64,000 bases of DNA from Sphingopyxis sp. H115. GTDB taxonomy: Bacteria > Pseudomonadota > Alphaproteobacteria > Sphingomonadales > Sphingomonadaceae. A program made the position numbers and the translations under genes. Each line of letters opens with the position of its first letter. Positions within the stretch are counted from its first letter, which is position 1. The DNA is taken from NCBI RefSeq assembly GCF_001468465.1, contig NZ_LNSA01000012.1, forward strand, positions 51,199 through 115,198, written 5' to 3'. Below, piece after piece: positions 16,888 through 26,766 of this stretch. The notes under the pieces are model-generated. The model had not been told where the DNA came from. It worked only from the letters and a program-made list of their open reading frames with translations, and searched no databases.

Positions 16888-17925
16888 ATGTCGGACCTGT
16901 CAAAGGTACCCGTCACGATCATCACCGGCTTTCTGGGTGCCGGTAAGACCACGCTGATCAGCCACCTGATCCGCAACGCTGGCGGACGCCGATTGGCTGT
17001 GGTCGTCAATGAATTCGGTACTCTGGGGGTGGATGGGGACATCCTACAATCCTGCGCCATTCCCGATTGCCCGGCGGAAAACATCGTCGAACTGGCCAAC
17101 GGCTGCATCTGCTGCACCGTGGCGGACGATTTCATTCCCACCGTAGAGCGCCTGCTCGCGCTTGATCCGCGCCCTGACCATATCCTGATCGAGACATCAG
17201 GGCTGGCCCTGCCCAAGCCCTTGCTCAAGGCCTTCGACTGGCCGGCAATCCGCAGTCGCATCACGGTGGATGGCGTCCTTGCGCTGGCCGATGCCGAAGC
17301 GGTTGCTGCCGGACGGTTTGCCCCCGATCTTGCAGCGCTGGAGGCCCAGCGCGCCGCAGACCCGGGGATCGACCACGAAACCCCGCTGTCCGAAGTCTTC
17401 GAGGACCAGCTTGCCTGCGCCGATCTCGTTTTGCTGACCAAGGTTGATCTGGCCGGACCTGACGGAGTCGCTGCCGCAAGGGCAGCCATTGCGGCCGAAG
17501 CACCCCGCCCCGTGCCTGTGATCGAGATAGCCGAAGGGATTGTCGACCCTCGCGTGATCCTTGGACTTGGAGCTGCCGCCGAAGACGATATCGCTGCCCG
17601 GCCCTCGCATCACGACAATGAGGATGATCACGAGCACGACGATTTCGACAGCACCGTCATCGCGCTCGGCGAGATTGCCGATCCCGCCGATTTGGTGGCG
17701 CGTATCGAAACGCTCGCCCGCGACCATCGCATCCTGCGGGTAAAAGGCTACGCTGCCGTGACTGGCAAGCCCTTGCGCCTCTTGGTGCAGGCCGTCGGGT
17801 CGAGGGTTCGTCACCAGTACGACCGCCCATGGCGCCCCGATGAGCGGCGCCAGACCACCCTGGTCGCCATCGCCGAGCATGACGATATCGACGAGCCTGC
17901 CATTCGCGCGGTGCTGGCAGGCTAA
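16888..17925 (+). CDS. cobW: CobW, metal-chaperone GTPase of B12 synthesis
   Basis: 345 residues. The P-loop GFLGAGKTT is at ~14-22 and the family metal site CICC at ~73-76 (NGCICCTV). The GTPase motif LLTKVDL follows, and an acidic His-rich loop SHHDNEDDHEHDD lies at ~238-250. CobW is a COG0523 GTPase thought to deliver Co(II) to the CobNST chelatase. It is the first gene behind riboswitch 3 and lies 8 nt upstream of cobN, the chelatase subunit, which fits that role. Confidence 0.92.
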   Translation: MSDLSKVPVTIITGFLGAGKTTLISHLIRNAGGRRLAVVVNEFGTLGVDGDILQSCAIPDCPAENIVELANGCICCTVADDFIPTVERLLALDPRPDHILIETSGLALPKPLLKAFDWPAIRSRITVDGVLALADAEAVAAGRFAPDLAALEAQRAADPGIDHETPLSEVFEDQLACADLVLLTKVDLAGPDGVAAARAAIAAEAPRPVPVIEIAEGIVDPRVILGLGAAAEDDIAARPSHHDNEDDHEHDDFDSTVIALGEIADPADLVARIETLARDHRILRVKGYAAVTGKPLRLLVQAVGSRVRHQYDRPWRPDERRQTTLVAIAEHDDIDEPAIRAVLAG

Positions 17926-17933
17926 GCTAGGCC

Positions 17934-20900
17934 GTGCACGTCATCTTTCGCGAAACGCATGGGATGGAGGAAACGGCCATCCCACAGGATCTGGGGCAGG
18001 AGCCTGCGGATCTTGTCGTCCTGTCCTTCTCGGACAGCGATCTTGGTGCGTTCGCGGAAGGCTGGCGCCAGGCGCAAGCGGCGGATCCGGCATTTCCTTC
18101 GTTGCGGCTCGCCAATCTTGCCGCGCTGATCCACCCTTTGTCGGTCGACACCTATATCGAAAAGACATTGGCCGGGGCAAAGGCCGTGCTGATCCGGCTG
18201 ATCGGCGGCACGCCCTATTGGAGCTACGGCCTTCAACAGGTCGAGACCCTCGCCCGATCGCGCGGGATTGCGCTTGCTGTCCTGCCTGCCGATGGTCGGC
18301 CGGATTGGCACCTCGACAGTGTCTCCACGCTTCCTGCCGCCACGCTGGCCAAGCTTTGCCAGTTGTGTGACGAGGGCGGCGCGGCAGCGGCGCGCGCGGC
18401 CCTGGCCGCTCTCGCGCACGCCGCAGGGCTTGGCGTCAGCACTGTGACGCAATGCACGGCTTTGCCGGCAACTGGCGGATGGCACCCCTCCTGCGGGATC
18501 ATCGATCCTGCCAGCTTCAGGCCCAATGCGGATCGGCCGCTGATCCTGATCGTCTTCTACCGTGCGTACCTCGCCGCACACGACCTGCACCCGATCGCCG
18601 CGCTTCATTCCGCGCTTGAACAACGCGGCTTTGACGCGCTCTCGATCTTCGTCCCCTCGCTCAAGCCCCCTGAGGTCAGGGCACAGGTGGATCGCTGGGT
18701 GCGTTCGCTGGCGCCTGCAGCCATCGTCAATGCCACGGCTTTTTCAGCGCGGGGCGAGGATGGCGGAACGCCGCTCGACGGGGGGGGCGTTCCGGTCTTC
18801 CAGATCGCGCTTGCCACCGCACCGCGCGCAGGATGGGCGCGCACATCGCGTGGCCTCTCGCCGGCTGACCTTGCCATGCATGTCGTACTCCCCGAGATTG
18901 ACGGGCGCATCTTTGCAGGCGTGTCGAGCTTCAAGGAAGCGGGCGAACGCGATCCGGCACTCGGCTTCGCTCCCTATTCGCACCGCGGCGATGACAACCG
19001 GATCGCAGCGGTCGCCGACCGCGTGGCGCGCTGGATCGGGCTGGCCCGCAAGCCGGCATGCGAACGCCGCGTCGCCCTGATCCTGTCGACCTACCCCGGC
19101 AAGGCCTACCAGATGGCGCACGCCGTGGGTCTTGACGCGCTGGCCTCAGTCGATGCGATTGTCGCCGATCTGGCAGAGGCCGGGTACAAGGTCAGCCGCC
19201 CCACCGATCTTGCCAGGCAGCTGGCGACCGAGCATCTGGTCTGGCCTTTGAATGCCTATCGCACTGCCATGTCCGCCCTGCCCGAGACGCTGCGGCAGGA
19301 CCTTGCCTCGGCATGGGGAGAGCCGGAAGACGATCCGCTGGCTGTCGATGGGGCATTTCGCTTCCCGGCGCTCACGCTCGGCCAGGTGCTGGTGGCGCTT
19401 CAGCCCGAGCGGGGCGAGCCTATCAGTCGCGATGCAGACTATCACGACCTCTCGCGCTGCCCGCGGCACGCCTATGTCGCCTTCTACCTGTGGCTGGGCC
19501 AGCAGGGTACGGATGCGCTGGTCCATGTTGGCGCGCATGGTACGCTGGAATGGCTGCCGGGGAAGGCTGTAGCGCTGTCTGACGCTTGCTGGCCCGAAGC
19601 GCTGACACAAGCGATGCCGGTCATCTATCCCTTCATCGTCAACGATCCGGGCGAGGCAGCGCAGGCCAAGCGCCGCATCGGTGCTGTCACCATCGGCCAT
19701 GTGCCGCCGCCGCTCGTCCCGACCGGAAGCGGCGCCGGGCTGGGCCGGATCGAGGCTTTGCTGGACGAATTCTCCAATGCCGACGGGCTGGACCCTGCCC
19801 GCCGGGACCGTCTGCAGAAATCCATCCGCGAGGAAGCTGCCGCGCTGGGGCTGGAGGCAGAGCTCGGCCTTGATACCGCCACCACTCTGGTCGAAGCGAT
19901 CACCCGGATCGATCGCTTCGTCTGCGATGTGAAAGCCAGCCAGTTCGGTGACGGTCTCCACGTTTTCGGCCGCGGTGAACAGGGCGCGGCAGAGCGGAAC
20001 GGGCTTCTGGCTGGGCTGGACGGCCGATGGATCGCTCCCGGACCATCTGGCTCGCCCCATCGCGGACGAACCGATGTGCTGCCGACGGGACGCAACCTCT
20101 ACACGATCGATCCGCGCGCAGTACCTTCGCGCGCAGCGCATGCACAGGGCGTCGTGCTCGCCGAGGAGCTGCTCCGCCGCCATCTGCAGGATCACGGCGA
20201 CTACCCGCGTGGCCTTGTGGTGGATCTGTGGGGTTCGGCCACCATGCGCACGGCTGGTGAAGAGTTTGCGATGGCGCTGCACCTTCTGGGGGCAAAGCCG
20301 ATGTGGGACATGGCTTCAGAGCGCGTGACGGGGGTTGAGATTCTCCCACTCGCCATGCTCGACCGCCCTCGCCTCGATGTAACGCTGCGCGTTTCGGGCC
20401 TGTTTCGTGATGCCTTTCCCACCCTGCCCGCCTTGTTCGGTCAGGCCGTCCGGGCGCTGTGCACCAGGGACGAACCCGCCGACTGGAACCCTTTCGTTGC
20501 CTTGGCCCCAGCGCCGCGCGTCTATGGTCCGCGTCCGGGCCGGTATGGACTCGGGATCGGAGACGCGGCCGAAACCTATACCGATGATGCCCGGCGTGCG
20601 GCGGGCGAAGCATGGCTGGCAGCCTCCGACCACGCGCTGGATAGCGTTTCCGATTCCAGCACGGGAAGCGAGGCTGACCCCGATGGCATCCGTCTGCGAG
20701 TGGCCAGCGCGGACGCCTTCGTCCACCTGCAGGACCTGCCTGAAACCGACCTCTTGCTGGCCGCGGACTATGCCGGGCACGAGGCAGGCTTTGCCGCAGC
20801 CCAGGCGATTGTCGGAGGCAAGGCCGCACTCTATCATCTCGACAATCGGGACCCGAACAACCCGGCGGCCCGCACGCTGACCGAAGAAATTGCCCGCGTG

Positions 20901-21212
20901 GTCCGTGCCCGAGCCGCCAATCCAGGCTGGATCGCAGGAATGATGCGCCACGGCTTTCGTGGGGGCGCGGAACTGGCCGCGACGCTGGACCATCTTGGCG
21001 CTTTCGCACATCTTTCCGGCAGCGTGCCGCCGCAGCTGATCGACCTTTATCACGAGGCAACGCTCGGCCAGTCCGAAGTTCGCGCCTTCCTCGAACGCGA
21101 AAATCCCGATGCACTGGCGGCGATGGAAGCGCGCTTTGCCGCGCTGCATGCCGCGGGCCTCTGGCGCACCCGGCGAAATTCCATCCTGGCCAGCCTGCGG
21201 GAGGCACCATGA
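17934..21212 (+). CDS. cobN: CobN, large subunit of aerobic cobaltochelatase
   Basis: 1092 residues from a GTG at 17934. That start gives MHVIFRETHGMEE and LVVLSFSDSDL, the usual CobN beginning. CobN binds hydrogenobyrinic acid a,c-diamide and, with the AAA+ partner complex CobS-CobT, inserts cobalt. The conserved GAHGTLEWLPGKAVALSDAC and FGRGEQGAAERN regions are present. It is somewhat shorter than the ~1200-1270 residues of many CobN proteins. No cobS/cobT chelatase partner genes are seen in this window. The stop overlaps the cobG start by 4 nt. Confidence 0.95.
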   Translation: MHVIFRETHGMEETAIPQDLGQEPADLVVLSFSDSDLGAFAEGWRQAQAADPAFPSLRLANLAALIHPLSVDTYIEKTLAGAKAVLIRLIGGTPYWSYGLQQVETLARSRGIALAVLPADGRPDWHLDSVSTLPAATLAKLCQLCDEGGAAAARAALAALAHAAGLGVSTVTQCTALPATGGWHPSCGIIDPASFRPNADRPLILIVFYRAYLAAHDLHPIAALHSALEQRGFDALSIFVPSLKPPEVRAQVDRWVRSLAPAAIVNATAFSARGEDGGTPLDGGGVPVFQIALATAPRAGWARTSRGLSPADLAMHVVLPEIDGRIFAGVSSFKEAGERDPALGFAPYSHRGDDNRIAAVADRVARWIGLARKPACERRVALILSTYPGKAYQMAHAVGLDALASVDAIVADLAEAGYKVSRPTDLARQLATEHLVWPLNAYRTAMSALPETLRQDLASAWGEPEDDPLAVDGAFRFPALTLGQVLVALQPERGEPISRDADYHDLSRCPRHAYVAFYLWLGQQGTDALVHVGAHGTLEWLPGKAVALSDACWPEALTQAMPVIYPFIVNDPGEAAQAKRRIGAVTIGHVPPPLVPTGSGAGLGRIEALLDEFSNADGLDPARRDRLQKSIREEAAALGLEAELGLDTATTLVEAITRIDRFVCDVKASQFGDGLHVFGRGEQGAAERNGLLAGLDGRWIAPGPSGSPHRGRTDVLPTGRNLYTIDPRAVPSRAAHAQGVVLAEELLRRHLQDHGDYPRGLVVDLWGSATMRTAGEEFAMALHLLGAKPMWDMASERVTGVEILPLAMLDRPRLDVTLRVSGLFRDAFPTLPALFGQAVRALCTRDEPADWNPFVALAPAPRVYGPRPGRYGLGIGDAAETYTDDARRAAGEAWLAASDHALDSVSDSSTGSEADPDGIRLRVASADAFVHLQDLPETDLLLAADYAGHEAGFAAAQAIVGGKAALYHLDNRDPNNPAARTLTEEIARVVRARAANPGWIAGMMRHGFRGGAELAATLDHLGAFAHLSGSVPPQLIDLYHEATLGQSEVRAFLERENPDALAAMEARFAALHAAGLWRTRRNSILASLREAP

Positions 21213-22336
21213 CCGGATTTGCCGTCAAGGGCTGGTGCCCGGACGCATGGCACCCGATGATATCCGGCGACGGCCTACTGGTGCGGGTCAAACCCCGGCT
21301 CGGGCGGCTGACACGGGAGCAGGCGCTGGCCCTTTGCGATGCGGCCGCCACCTGCGGCAGCGGGCTGATCGACCTGACGCGGCGCGCCAATCTGCAGATT
21401 CGCGGCGTTGCCCAAGATCGCTGGCCCTTGCTGATCCAAAGGCTGATTGCGCTGGAATTAGTGCAGCCCGAGCCTGCACTCGAAGCGCGGCGCAACGTCC
21501 TTGTCGCGCCCGACTGGCAGGAGAACGACGACACCCACCGCATCGCCAACGCCCTGCTGGCCCGGATAGGCGAATGGCCCGATCTTCCCGGCAAGGTCGG
21601 GTTCGTCATCGATGCCGGCCCTGCCGCTGTGCTGACCGGCGCATCCGGCGATTTCCGTGTCGAACGCGGCACGGACGGCAGCCTCATCCTTCGCGCCGAT
21701 GGTTGCCTCACCGGATCAAGCCTGTCTCCAGGCACGGAAGCGGACGCCCTGATCGCTCTCGCTCACTGGTTCGCCGCGAGCGGCGCCGCCGCAGCCGGGC
21801 GCATGGCCCGTTGGGATGCGGAACTTCCCGCATGGGCAAAAGGTGCGATCGCGCCTGCAATGGCTGAACCGGGCCATGTGCTTGGCACCGGACATCATCC
21901 ATCGATCGCGCTGGCGTTCGGGCTGATAGAGGCTTCGGAGCTCGCCATCCTGCTCGAATCCGGTTCTGCTTCTGGACTGCGAACAACACCGTGGCGGCGG
22001 CTGTTGATCGAGGGGGCGGCGGCTGCCCGGACCCACCCGTCCACCGGCGCTAAACCTGATCCGCTGCCCCATGTGGAAGCCTGCCCGGGCGCACCATTGT
22101 GCGCACAGGCGACGGTTGAAACCCGTGCGCTTGCGCGCCGACTTGCGCCCTATGTCTCGGGACGGCTGCACGTTTCGGGTTGTGCCAAAGGCTGCGCCTG
22201 CTCGCAGGTGGCCGATGTCACGCTGACCGGACGCAACGGCAGGTTCGATCTGGTCCTTGCTGGCAAAGCCGGATCGCCTCCGTCCCGCTCCGGCTTGAGC
22301 GCCAGCGAAATCCTCGCGCATTTTGGAGCCGTCTGA
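21209..22336 (+). CDS. cobG: CobG, precorrin-3B synthase
   Basis: 375 residues. CobG is the oxygen-dependent monooxygenase converting precorrin-3A to precorrin-3B, the step that defines the aerobic pathway. It resembles sulfite/nitrite reductases: the N-terminal repeat has DGLLVRVKPRLGRLT and IDLTRRANLQIRGV. The [4Fe-4S] cysteines appear as CPGAPLC and SGCAKGCAC near the C-terminus. It overlaps cobN by 4 nt and cobH by one base. Confidence 0.93.
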   Translation: MTGFAVKGWCPDAWHPMISGDGLLVRVKPRLGRLTREQALALCDAAATCGSGLIDLTRRANLQIRGVAQDRWPLLIQRLIALELVQPEPALEARRNVLVAPDWQENDDTHRIANALLARIGEWPDLPGKVGFVIDAGPAAVLTGASGDFRVERGTDGSLILRADGCLTGSSLSPGTEADALIALAHWFAASGAAAAGRMARWDAELPAWAKGAIAPAMAEPGHVLGTGHHPSIALAFGLIEASELAILLESGSASGLRTTPWRRLLIEGAAAARTHPSTGAKPDPLPHVEACPGAPLCAQATVETRALARRLAPYVSGRLHVSGCAKGCACSQVADVTLTGRNGRFDLVLAGKAGSPPSRSGLSASEILAHFGAV

Positions 22337-22965
22337 TGCCCCATGTCTATGAAACCGACGGGGCAGCGATCTATCGCCAGTCGTTTGCCACGATCCGCGC
22401 CGAAGCCGATCTCTCCCCTTTCGCGCCAGGCGAAGAGCAGGTGGCAGTGCGGATGATCCATGCGGCCGGGATGGTCGGACTTGCAGCGCATATCCGGTTC
22501 TCGTCGGGATTTGCCGATGCGGCACGCGCTGCGCTGGCCGGCGGCGCGCCGATACTGTGCGATGCGCGGATGGTGTCTGAAGGGATCACCCGCGCCCGGC
22601 TTCCCGGGAGCAACGCAATCATCTGCACGCTGCAAGATCCTGCGGTGCCTGACCTTGCACGCAAGATCGGCAACACCCGATCCGCTGCCGCGCTGGAACT
22701 GTGGCGGCCCATTCTGGCGGGTGCGGTCGTGGCGATCGGCAATGCACCAACCGCGCTGTTTCATCTGCTGAACATGCTGGAAGACCCCGCCTGCCCACGC
22801 CCTGCGGCGATCATCGGCTGTCCGGTGGGCTTCGTGGGAGCAGCTGAATCCAAGGCTGCCCTCTGGGCCGCTCCTCCTGCACCCTGCTGCGTCGTCGAGG
22901 GCCGCCTTGGCGGCAGTGCCATCACCGTGGCGGCCATCAACGCGCTGGCGAGTACGGCCGAATGA
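22336..22965 (+). CDS. cobH: CobH, precorrin-8X methylmutase
   Basis: 209 residues from the ATG at 22336 (TGATG overlap with cobG). The catalytic His is His42 in VRMIHAAGM. Other family motifs are CDARMVSEGI and IIGCPVGFVGAAESK. It moves the C11 methyl to C12, giving hydrogenobyrinic acid. It overlaps cobI by 4 nt. Confidence 0.95.
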   Translation: MPHVYETDGAAIYRQSFATIRAEADLSPFAPGEEQVAVRMIHAAGMVGLAAHIRFSSGFADAARAALAGGAPILCDARMVSEGITRARLPGSNAIICTLQDPAVPDLARKIGNTRSAAALELWRPILAGAVVAIGNAPTALFHLLNMLEDPACPRPAAIIGCPVGFVGAAESKAALWAAPPAPCCVVEGRLGGSAITVAAINALASTAE

Positions 22966-23699
22966 ACGCCGGCACGAACATCGGCACCATTCACGGTGTC
23001 GGGCTTGGTCCGGGTGCGGCAGACCTGCTGAGCGTGCGCGCCGACCGGCTTGTACGCACGGCGCACCACGTCGCCTATTTCCGCAAGGCTGGGCGGCCCG
23101 GCCAGGCAAGGCGCATCGTGGAAGGGATGCTCCGCGCTGACGTGATCGAGTTTCCGATGGAATATCCGGTAACCACCGAAATCCCGGTATCCGATCCTCG
23201 CTACAATGCCTGCCTGTCGGCGTTCTACACGCACTGTTCGGAGCGGCTTGCAGCGATTTCGCAGCAGGGTGAGGACGTCGTCGTGCTGTGTGAGGGCGAC
23301 CCGTTCTTCTACGGCTCCTTCATGCACCTCCATGCCCGCCTTTCAGGCCGCATACCGGTGGAAGTCGTCCCTGGCATCACGGGCATGTCTGGCGCCTGGA
23401 CCGCGACGGACCTGCCGATCACCTGGGGCGATGATGTGATGACCGTGGTCATGGCCACGCTGCCGGAAGCCGAGCTTGCCCGCCGGATCCGCGAGACTGA
23501 CGCGCTGGTGGTGATGAAGATCGGTCGGAACCTGCCCAAGCTTCGCCGCGCCGTGGCAGCCGCCGGGCGCATGGATGCGGCATGGCTGGTCGAACACGCA
23601 GCGATGCCCGGACAGCGCGTCACCATGCTGGCCGAGGCTGAGGCGGTGACCCCCTATTTCTCGATCCTGCTGATCCATGGTCAGGGGAGGCGACCATGA
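22962..23699 (+). CDS. cobI: CobI, precorrin-2 C20-methyltransferase
   Basis: 245 residues. S-adenosylmethionine-dependent tetrapyrrole methylase with the N-terminal GVGLGPGAADLLSVRA and the CEGDPFFYGSFMH loop that distinguish C20 enzymes. EVVPGITGMSGAW follows. It makes precorrin-3A. ATGA overlaps occur on both sides. Confidence 0.95.
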   Translation: MNAGTNIGTIHGVGLGPGAADLLSVRADRLVRTAHHVAYFRKAGRPGQARRIVEGMLRADVIEFPMEYPVTTEIPVSDPRYNACLSAFYTHCSERLAAISQQGEDVVVLCEGDPFFYGSFMHLHARLSGRIPVEVVPGITGMSGAWTATDLPITWGDDVMTVVMATLPEAELARRIRETDALVVMKIGRNLPKLRRAVAAAGRMDAAWLVEHAAMPGQRVTMLAEAEAVTPYFSILLIHGQGRRP

Positions 23700-24472
23700 C
23701 CGGGGAAAAGGACAAGGGTTGGCTAGCAATCGCCGGTCTGGGACCAGGAGACGAGGCACTCGTCACACCCGAAGTCACCGCCGCGCTGGCCGGGGCTACG
23801 GACGTGATCGGGTACATTCCCTATGTCGCCCGGATAGCTGCACGCGAAGGCCTGACGCTTCACCCCTCGGACAACCGGGTGGAGCTCGACCGCGCCGCTC
23901 TGGCGCTCGATCTTGCGGCGCAGGGCCGCAGGGTCGTTGTCGTATCGTCAGGTGATCCGGGGGTGTTCGCGATGGCCTCGGCGGTATTCGAAGCGCTTGA
24001 GGCAGGTCCTTCCCGCTGGCGGACGCTGGATATCAGGGTGCTGCCGGGCATCACCGCCATGCTGGCCGCCAGTGCACGGGCCGGGGCACCGCTGGGTCAC
24101 GATTTTTGCGCGATCAATCTTTCCGACAACCTGAAACCCTGGGCCATGATCGAAAAGCGGCTGCGGCTGGCCGTGGAGGCGGACTTTGCCTTGGCGCTTT
24201 ACAACCCCCGCTCGAAGGCACGTCCCGAAGGCTTCGCCCGTGCGCTGGCCTTATTGAAGGAGCTGTGCGGCGATGATCGCCCGATGCTGTTTGCCCGCGC
24301 CGTCACAACGCCGCAGGAAGATCTGCGCATCGTGCCGCTGGGCAAGGCGCACGATGAAATGGCCGACATGCGCACCACGGTGATCGTGGGATCAAGCCGG
24401 ACGCGGATCATCGAACGTGCGGCAGGCCCTATCCTCTATACGCCCCGGTCCGTTGCGGAAGTGGCCTCATGA
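23696..24472 (+). CDS. cobJ: CobJ, precorrin-3B C17-methyltransferase
   Basis: 258 residues. Tetrapyrrole methylase fold with IAGLGPGDEALVTPEV, GYIPYVARI, VVSSGDPGVFAMA and LPGITAMLAASARAGAPLGH, followed by the C17-enzyme segment CAINLSDNLKPW. It carries out ring contraction and C17 methylation to precorrin-4. The last 37 bp are antisense to the end of cobK. Confidence 0.95.
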   Translation: MTGEKDKGWLAIAGLGPGDEALVTPEVTAALAGATDVIGYIPYVARIAAREGLTLHPSDNRVELDRAALALDLAAQGRRVVVVSSGDPGVFAMASAVFEALEAGPSRWRTLDIRVLPGITAMLAASARAGAPLGHDFCAINLSDNLKPWAMIEKRLRLAVEADFALALYNPRSKARPEGFARALALLKELCGDDRPMLFARAVTTPQEDLRIVPLGKAHDEMADMRTTVIVGSSRTRIIERAAGPILYTPRSVAEVAS

Positions 24473-25197
24473 CCAAGCCATTCCAGCACATCTTCTGCGC
24501 GACAGACCTCGATCCGGTCACCGATCACCGGGCGGTCGATCATCACGACCGGAAGCTTGAGCTGGCGCGCAGCGACAAGCTTTGCCTCGGCGCCCGTGCC
24601 ACCGGCGTTCTTGCACACAACAAGGTCGATCATGTGAGACTGCATCAGCAGCCGATCACCTTCAGCCGTAAACGGCCCGCGATCGATGACAAGGTCGTGG
24701 GAGGGCAGGCCTGGGGGCGCAGCCGGAGGGTCAACAAAGCGCAGCAGGTAGTGATGCTGCGGCTGTGCGGCAAAGGCTTCCACATGCATTCGGCCCAGCG
24801 CGAGCAGGATGCGGCGCGGCGTGCCCGCAAGTTTGGCCACCGCAGCGGCAGTGTCTCTCACGCATGTCCAGCGATCGCCCGACCCGGCCTCCCATGCGGG
24901 TCTGGTCAAGGCGATATGGGCAATCCCGGCAATCCGCGCGGCCTTTATGGCATGTGCGCTCATAGTCGCGGCAAAGGGATGCGTCGCATCGACCAGATGC
25001 GTGATGCGATGGTCTTGGAGATAGGCCACAAGCCCCGCCACCCCACCAAAGCCGCCGACGCGGATCGGCACCGGCTGTGGCCGCGGGTTGTCGGTCCTGC
25101 CCGCGTAGCTGAGTGTCGTCGCAACCTGCGCTGCCGCAAGCAGGCGCGCCAGTGCGCTCGCTTCGGTTGTTCCGCCAAGCAGGAGAACATTCGGCAT
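24436..25197 (-). CDS. cobK: CobK, precorrin-6A reductase (opposite strand)
   Basis: 253 residues on the minus strand. The start begins [20 protein letters not shown], a Rossmann-like NADPH site, and THLVDATHPFAATMSAHA and HDLVIDRGPFT follow, all typical of precorrin-6x reductases. It reduces precorrin-6A to 6B. It lies between cobJ and cobL but is transcribed against them; its ATG shares the bases CATG with the cobL ATG. It is therefore not on the riboswitch 3 transcript and must have its own promoter, inside cobL. Confidence 0.95.
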   Translation of the reverse strand: MPNVLLLGGTTEASALARLLAAAQVATTLSYAGRTDNPRPQPVPIRVGGFGGVAGLVAYLQDHRITHLVDATHPFAATMSAHAIKAARIAGIAHIALTRPAWEAGSGDRWTCVRDTAAAVAKLAGTPRRILLALGRMHVEAFAAQPQHHYLLRFVDPPAAPPGLPSHDLVIDRGPFTAEGDRLLMQSHMIDLVVCKNAGGTGAEAKLVAARQLKLPVVMIDRPVIGDRIEVCRAEDVLEWLGHEATSATDRGV

Positions 25198-26404
25198 GGC
25201 TGACATGGACCCTCGCGCATGGTTGACGATCATCGGCATCGGTGAAGACGGCGTGGACGGCCTGTGCTCAGCGGGCCGGGCCGCGCTGGCCAGGGCCGAA
25301 CTGGTCATGGGATCGGCGCGCCATCTAGCGCTGCTTCCCGCGCTTACCTGCGCGGTCTTCAAATGGCCAGTTCCCTTTGCCGACGGCATAGCCGAACTGC
25401 TGGCGCATCGCGGGCGGCGGGTGGTCATGCTGTCATCGGGCGATCCGTTCTGGTTCGGCGCAGGCGCAAGCCTTGCGCGCCATCTCGGTCCGGCGGAATG
25501 GGTTGCGCACCCCGCGCCATCGACCTTCAGCCTTGCTGCCGCCCGGCTGGGCTGGCCGATCGAGGAAACGGCCTGCCTCGGCCTGCACGCAGCGCCGCTG
25601 GACCGCTTGTGCCCCCATATCGCACCCGCCCAGCGCGCCATTGTCCTGCTGCGCGATGGCGATGCCGTTGCCACGGCGGCGCAATATCTGACCAGCAAGG
25701 GCTTCGGCCCATCGACGCTTCATGTGATGGAAGCGCTGGGCGGCCCCCATGAACGCCTCCGCGTGACGACCGCGCAAGCCCTGCCGTTCGCAGACATTGC
25801 CCATCCCGTTGCCGTGGGCATCGCGTTCGCCGGTTCAGGCAATGTCCTGCCCGTCACATCCGGCAGACCGGATGCGTGGTTCGATCACGACGGACAGATC
25901 ACCAAGGCCCCGGTGCGCGCCCTGACCCTCTCGGCCCTCGCCCCGCGTGCCGGTGAATGGCTCTGGGATATCGGCACGGGTTCTGGGTCAATCGCGATCG
26001 AATGGCTGCTGGCTCATCCCGCCAACCGGGCGACCGCGTTCGAAGCCGATCCGCTACGGGCCGGCCGCGCCCGCGCAAACGCCAAGGCTCTGGGTGTAGA
26101 CCGGTTGGATGTGATCAATGCCCGGATGCCCGAAGGCCTGCCGGAAGGCCCCCATCCGCATGCTGTGTTCATCGGTGGCGGCTTGTCCGACCCGCTGCTC
26201 GATGCCCTCTGGGCCCGGCTGCCTGATGGAACGCGGCTGGTGGCGAACGCCGTGAGCCTTGAATCTGAAGCCGCTCTTACCCGTTGGCATGGCGCAAAGG
26301 GCGGCAGTCTGCTGCGGATCGAACTGGCCGATGCCGTGCCCCTTGGCCAGCGGCATGGCTGGAAGGGGCGCTATCCCGTGGTACAGTGGAGCGTCACGCT
26401 ATGA
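25196..26404 (+). CDS. cobL: CobL, precorrin-6Y C5,15-methyltransferase (decarboxylating)
   Basis: 402 residues. It is a fusion of a CbiE-type methylase (residues ~1-205; [24 protein letters not shown]) and a CbiT-type methylase (~225-402; [27 protein letters not shown]). It methylates C5 and C15 and decarboxylates the C12 acetate, giving precorrin-8X. The ATG at 25196 overlaps the divergent cobK start codon; the ATG at 25205 would avoid this. It ends with an ATGA overlap into cobE. Confidence 0.94.
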   Translation: MADMDPRAWLTIIGIGEDGVDGLCSAGRAALARAELVMGSARHLALLPALTCAVFKWPVPFADGIAELLAHRGRRVVMLSSGDPFWFGAGASLARHLGPAEWVAHPAPSTFSLAAARLGWPIEETACLGLHAAPLDRLCPHIAPAQRAIVLLRDGDAVATAAQYLTSKGFGPSTLHVMEALGGPHERLRVTTAQALPFADIAHPVAVGIAFAGSGNVLPVTSGRPDAWFDHDGQITKAPVRALTLSALAPRAGEWLWDIGTGSGSIAIEWLLAHPANRATAFEADPLRAGRARANAKALGVDRLDVINARMPEGLPEGPHPHAVFIGGGLSDPLLDALWARLPDGTRLVANAVSLESEAALTRWHGAKGGSLLRIELADAVPLGQRHGWKGRYPVVQWSVTL

Positions 26405-26766
26405 TCGTGGCTGGCTTCGGCTTTCGGCGCGGCGCAGGCCTCGCTTCGCTGCGGGCGGCGCTGGAACTGGCGCAGGACGGGCTGCCCCCTATAACCCATT
26501 TGGCGACCGCCATCGACAAGACGTCTGCGTTGGTACCGCTTGCAGAGGCACTGGGACTGCCGATGACCGGCATCCCATCGGCGTCCCTGTCCACCACGCC
26601 TACGCCCACCAGCTCTGCCGCCAGCCTGAAGGCACGCGCGACCGGCAGTGTCGCAGAAGCCTGCGCGCTGGTCGCCGCTGGTCCGGGCGCCCGCCTTTTG
26701 CGCACGCGCCACATCTCGCCCGATCGCATGGCCAGCTGCGCCATTGCCGAAGGATCACAGCCATGA
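26401..26766 (+). CDS. cobE: CobE, CbiG C-terminal-like B12 protein
   Basis: 121 residues, ATG overlapping the cobL stop. The start [19 protein letters not shown] and [18 protein letters not shown] match the small CobE/CbiG-C family. CobE is needed for efficient aerobic corrin synthesis; its exact role is not settled. It overlaps cobM by 4 nt. Confidence 0.9.
   Translation: MIVAGFGFRRGAGLASLRAALELAQDGLPPITHLATAIDKTSALVPLAEALGLPMTGIPSASLSTTPTPTSSAASLKARATGSVAEACALVAAGPGARLLRTRHISPDRMASCAIAEGSQP

Noticed and set aside
19900..21735. A 611-codon open frame on the minus strand across cobN and cobG
   Set aside because: It is a shadow of high-GC coding sequence: the plus-strand frames match CobN and CobG throughout, and the minus translation is Arg/Pro/Ser-rich with no domain.
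24436..25698. CobK extended to 420 residues on the minus strand
   Set aside because: The extra N-terminal residues are antisense to cob[10 protein letters not shown] is the expected CobK beginning.
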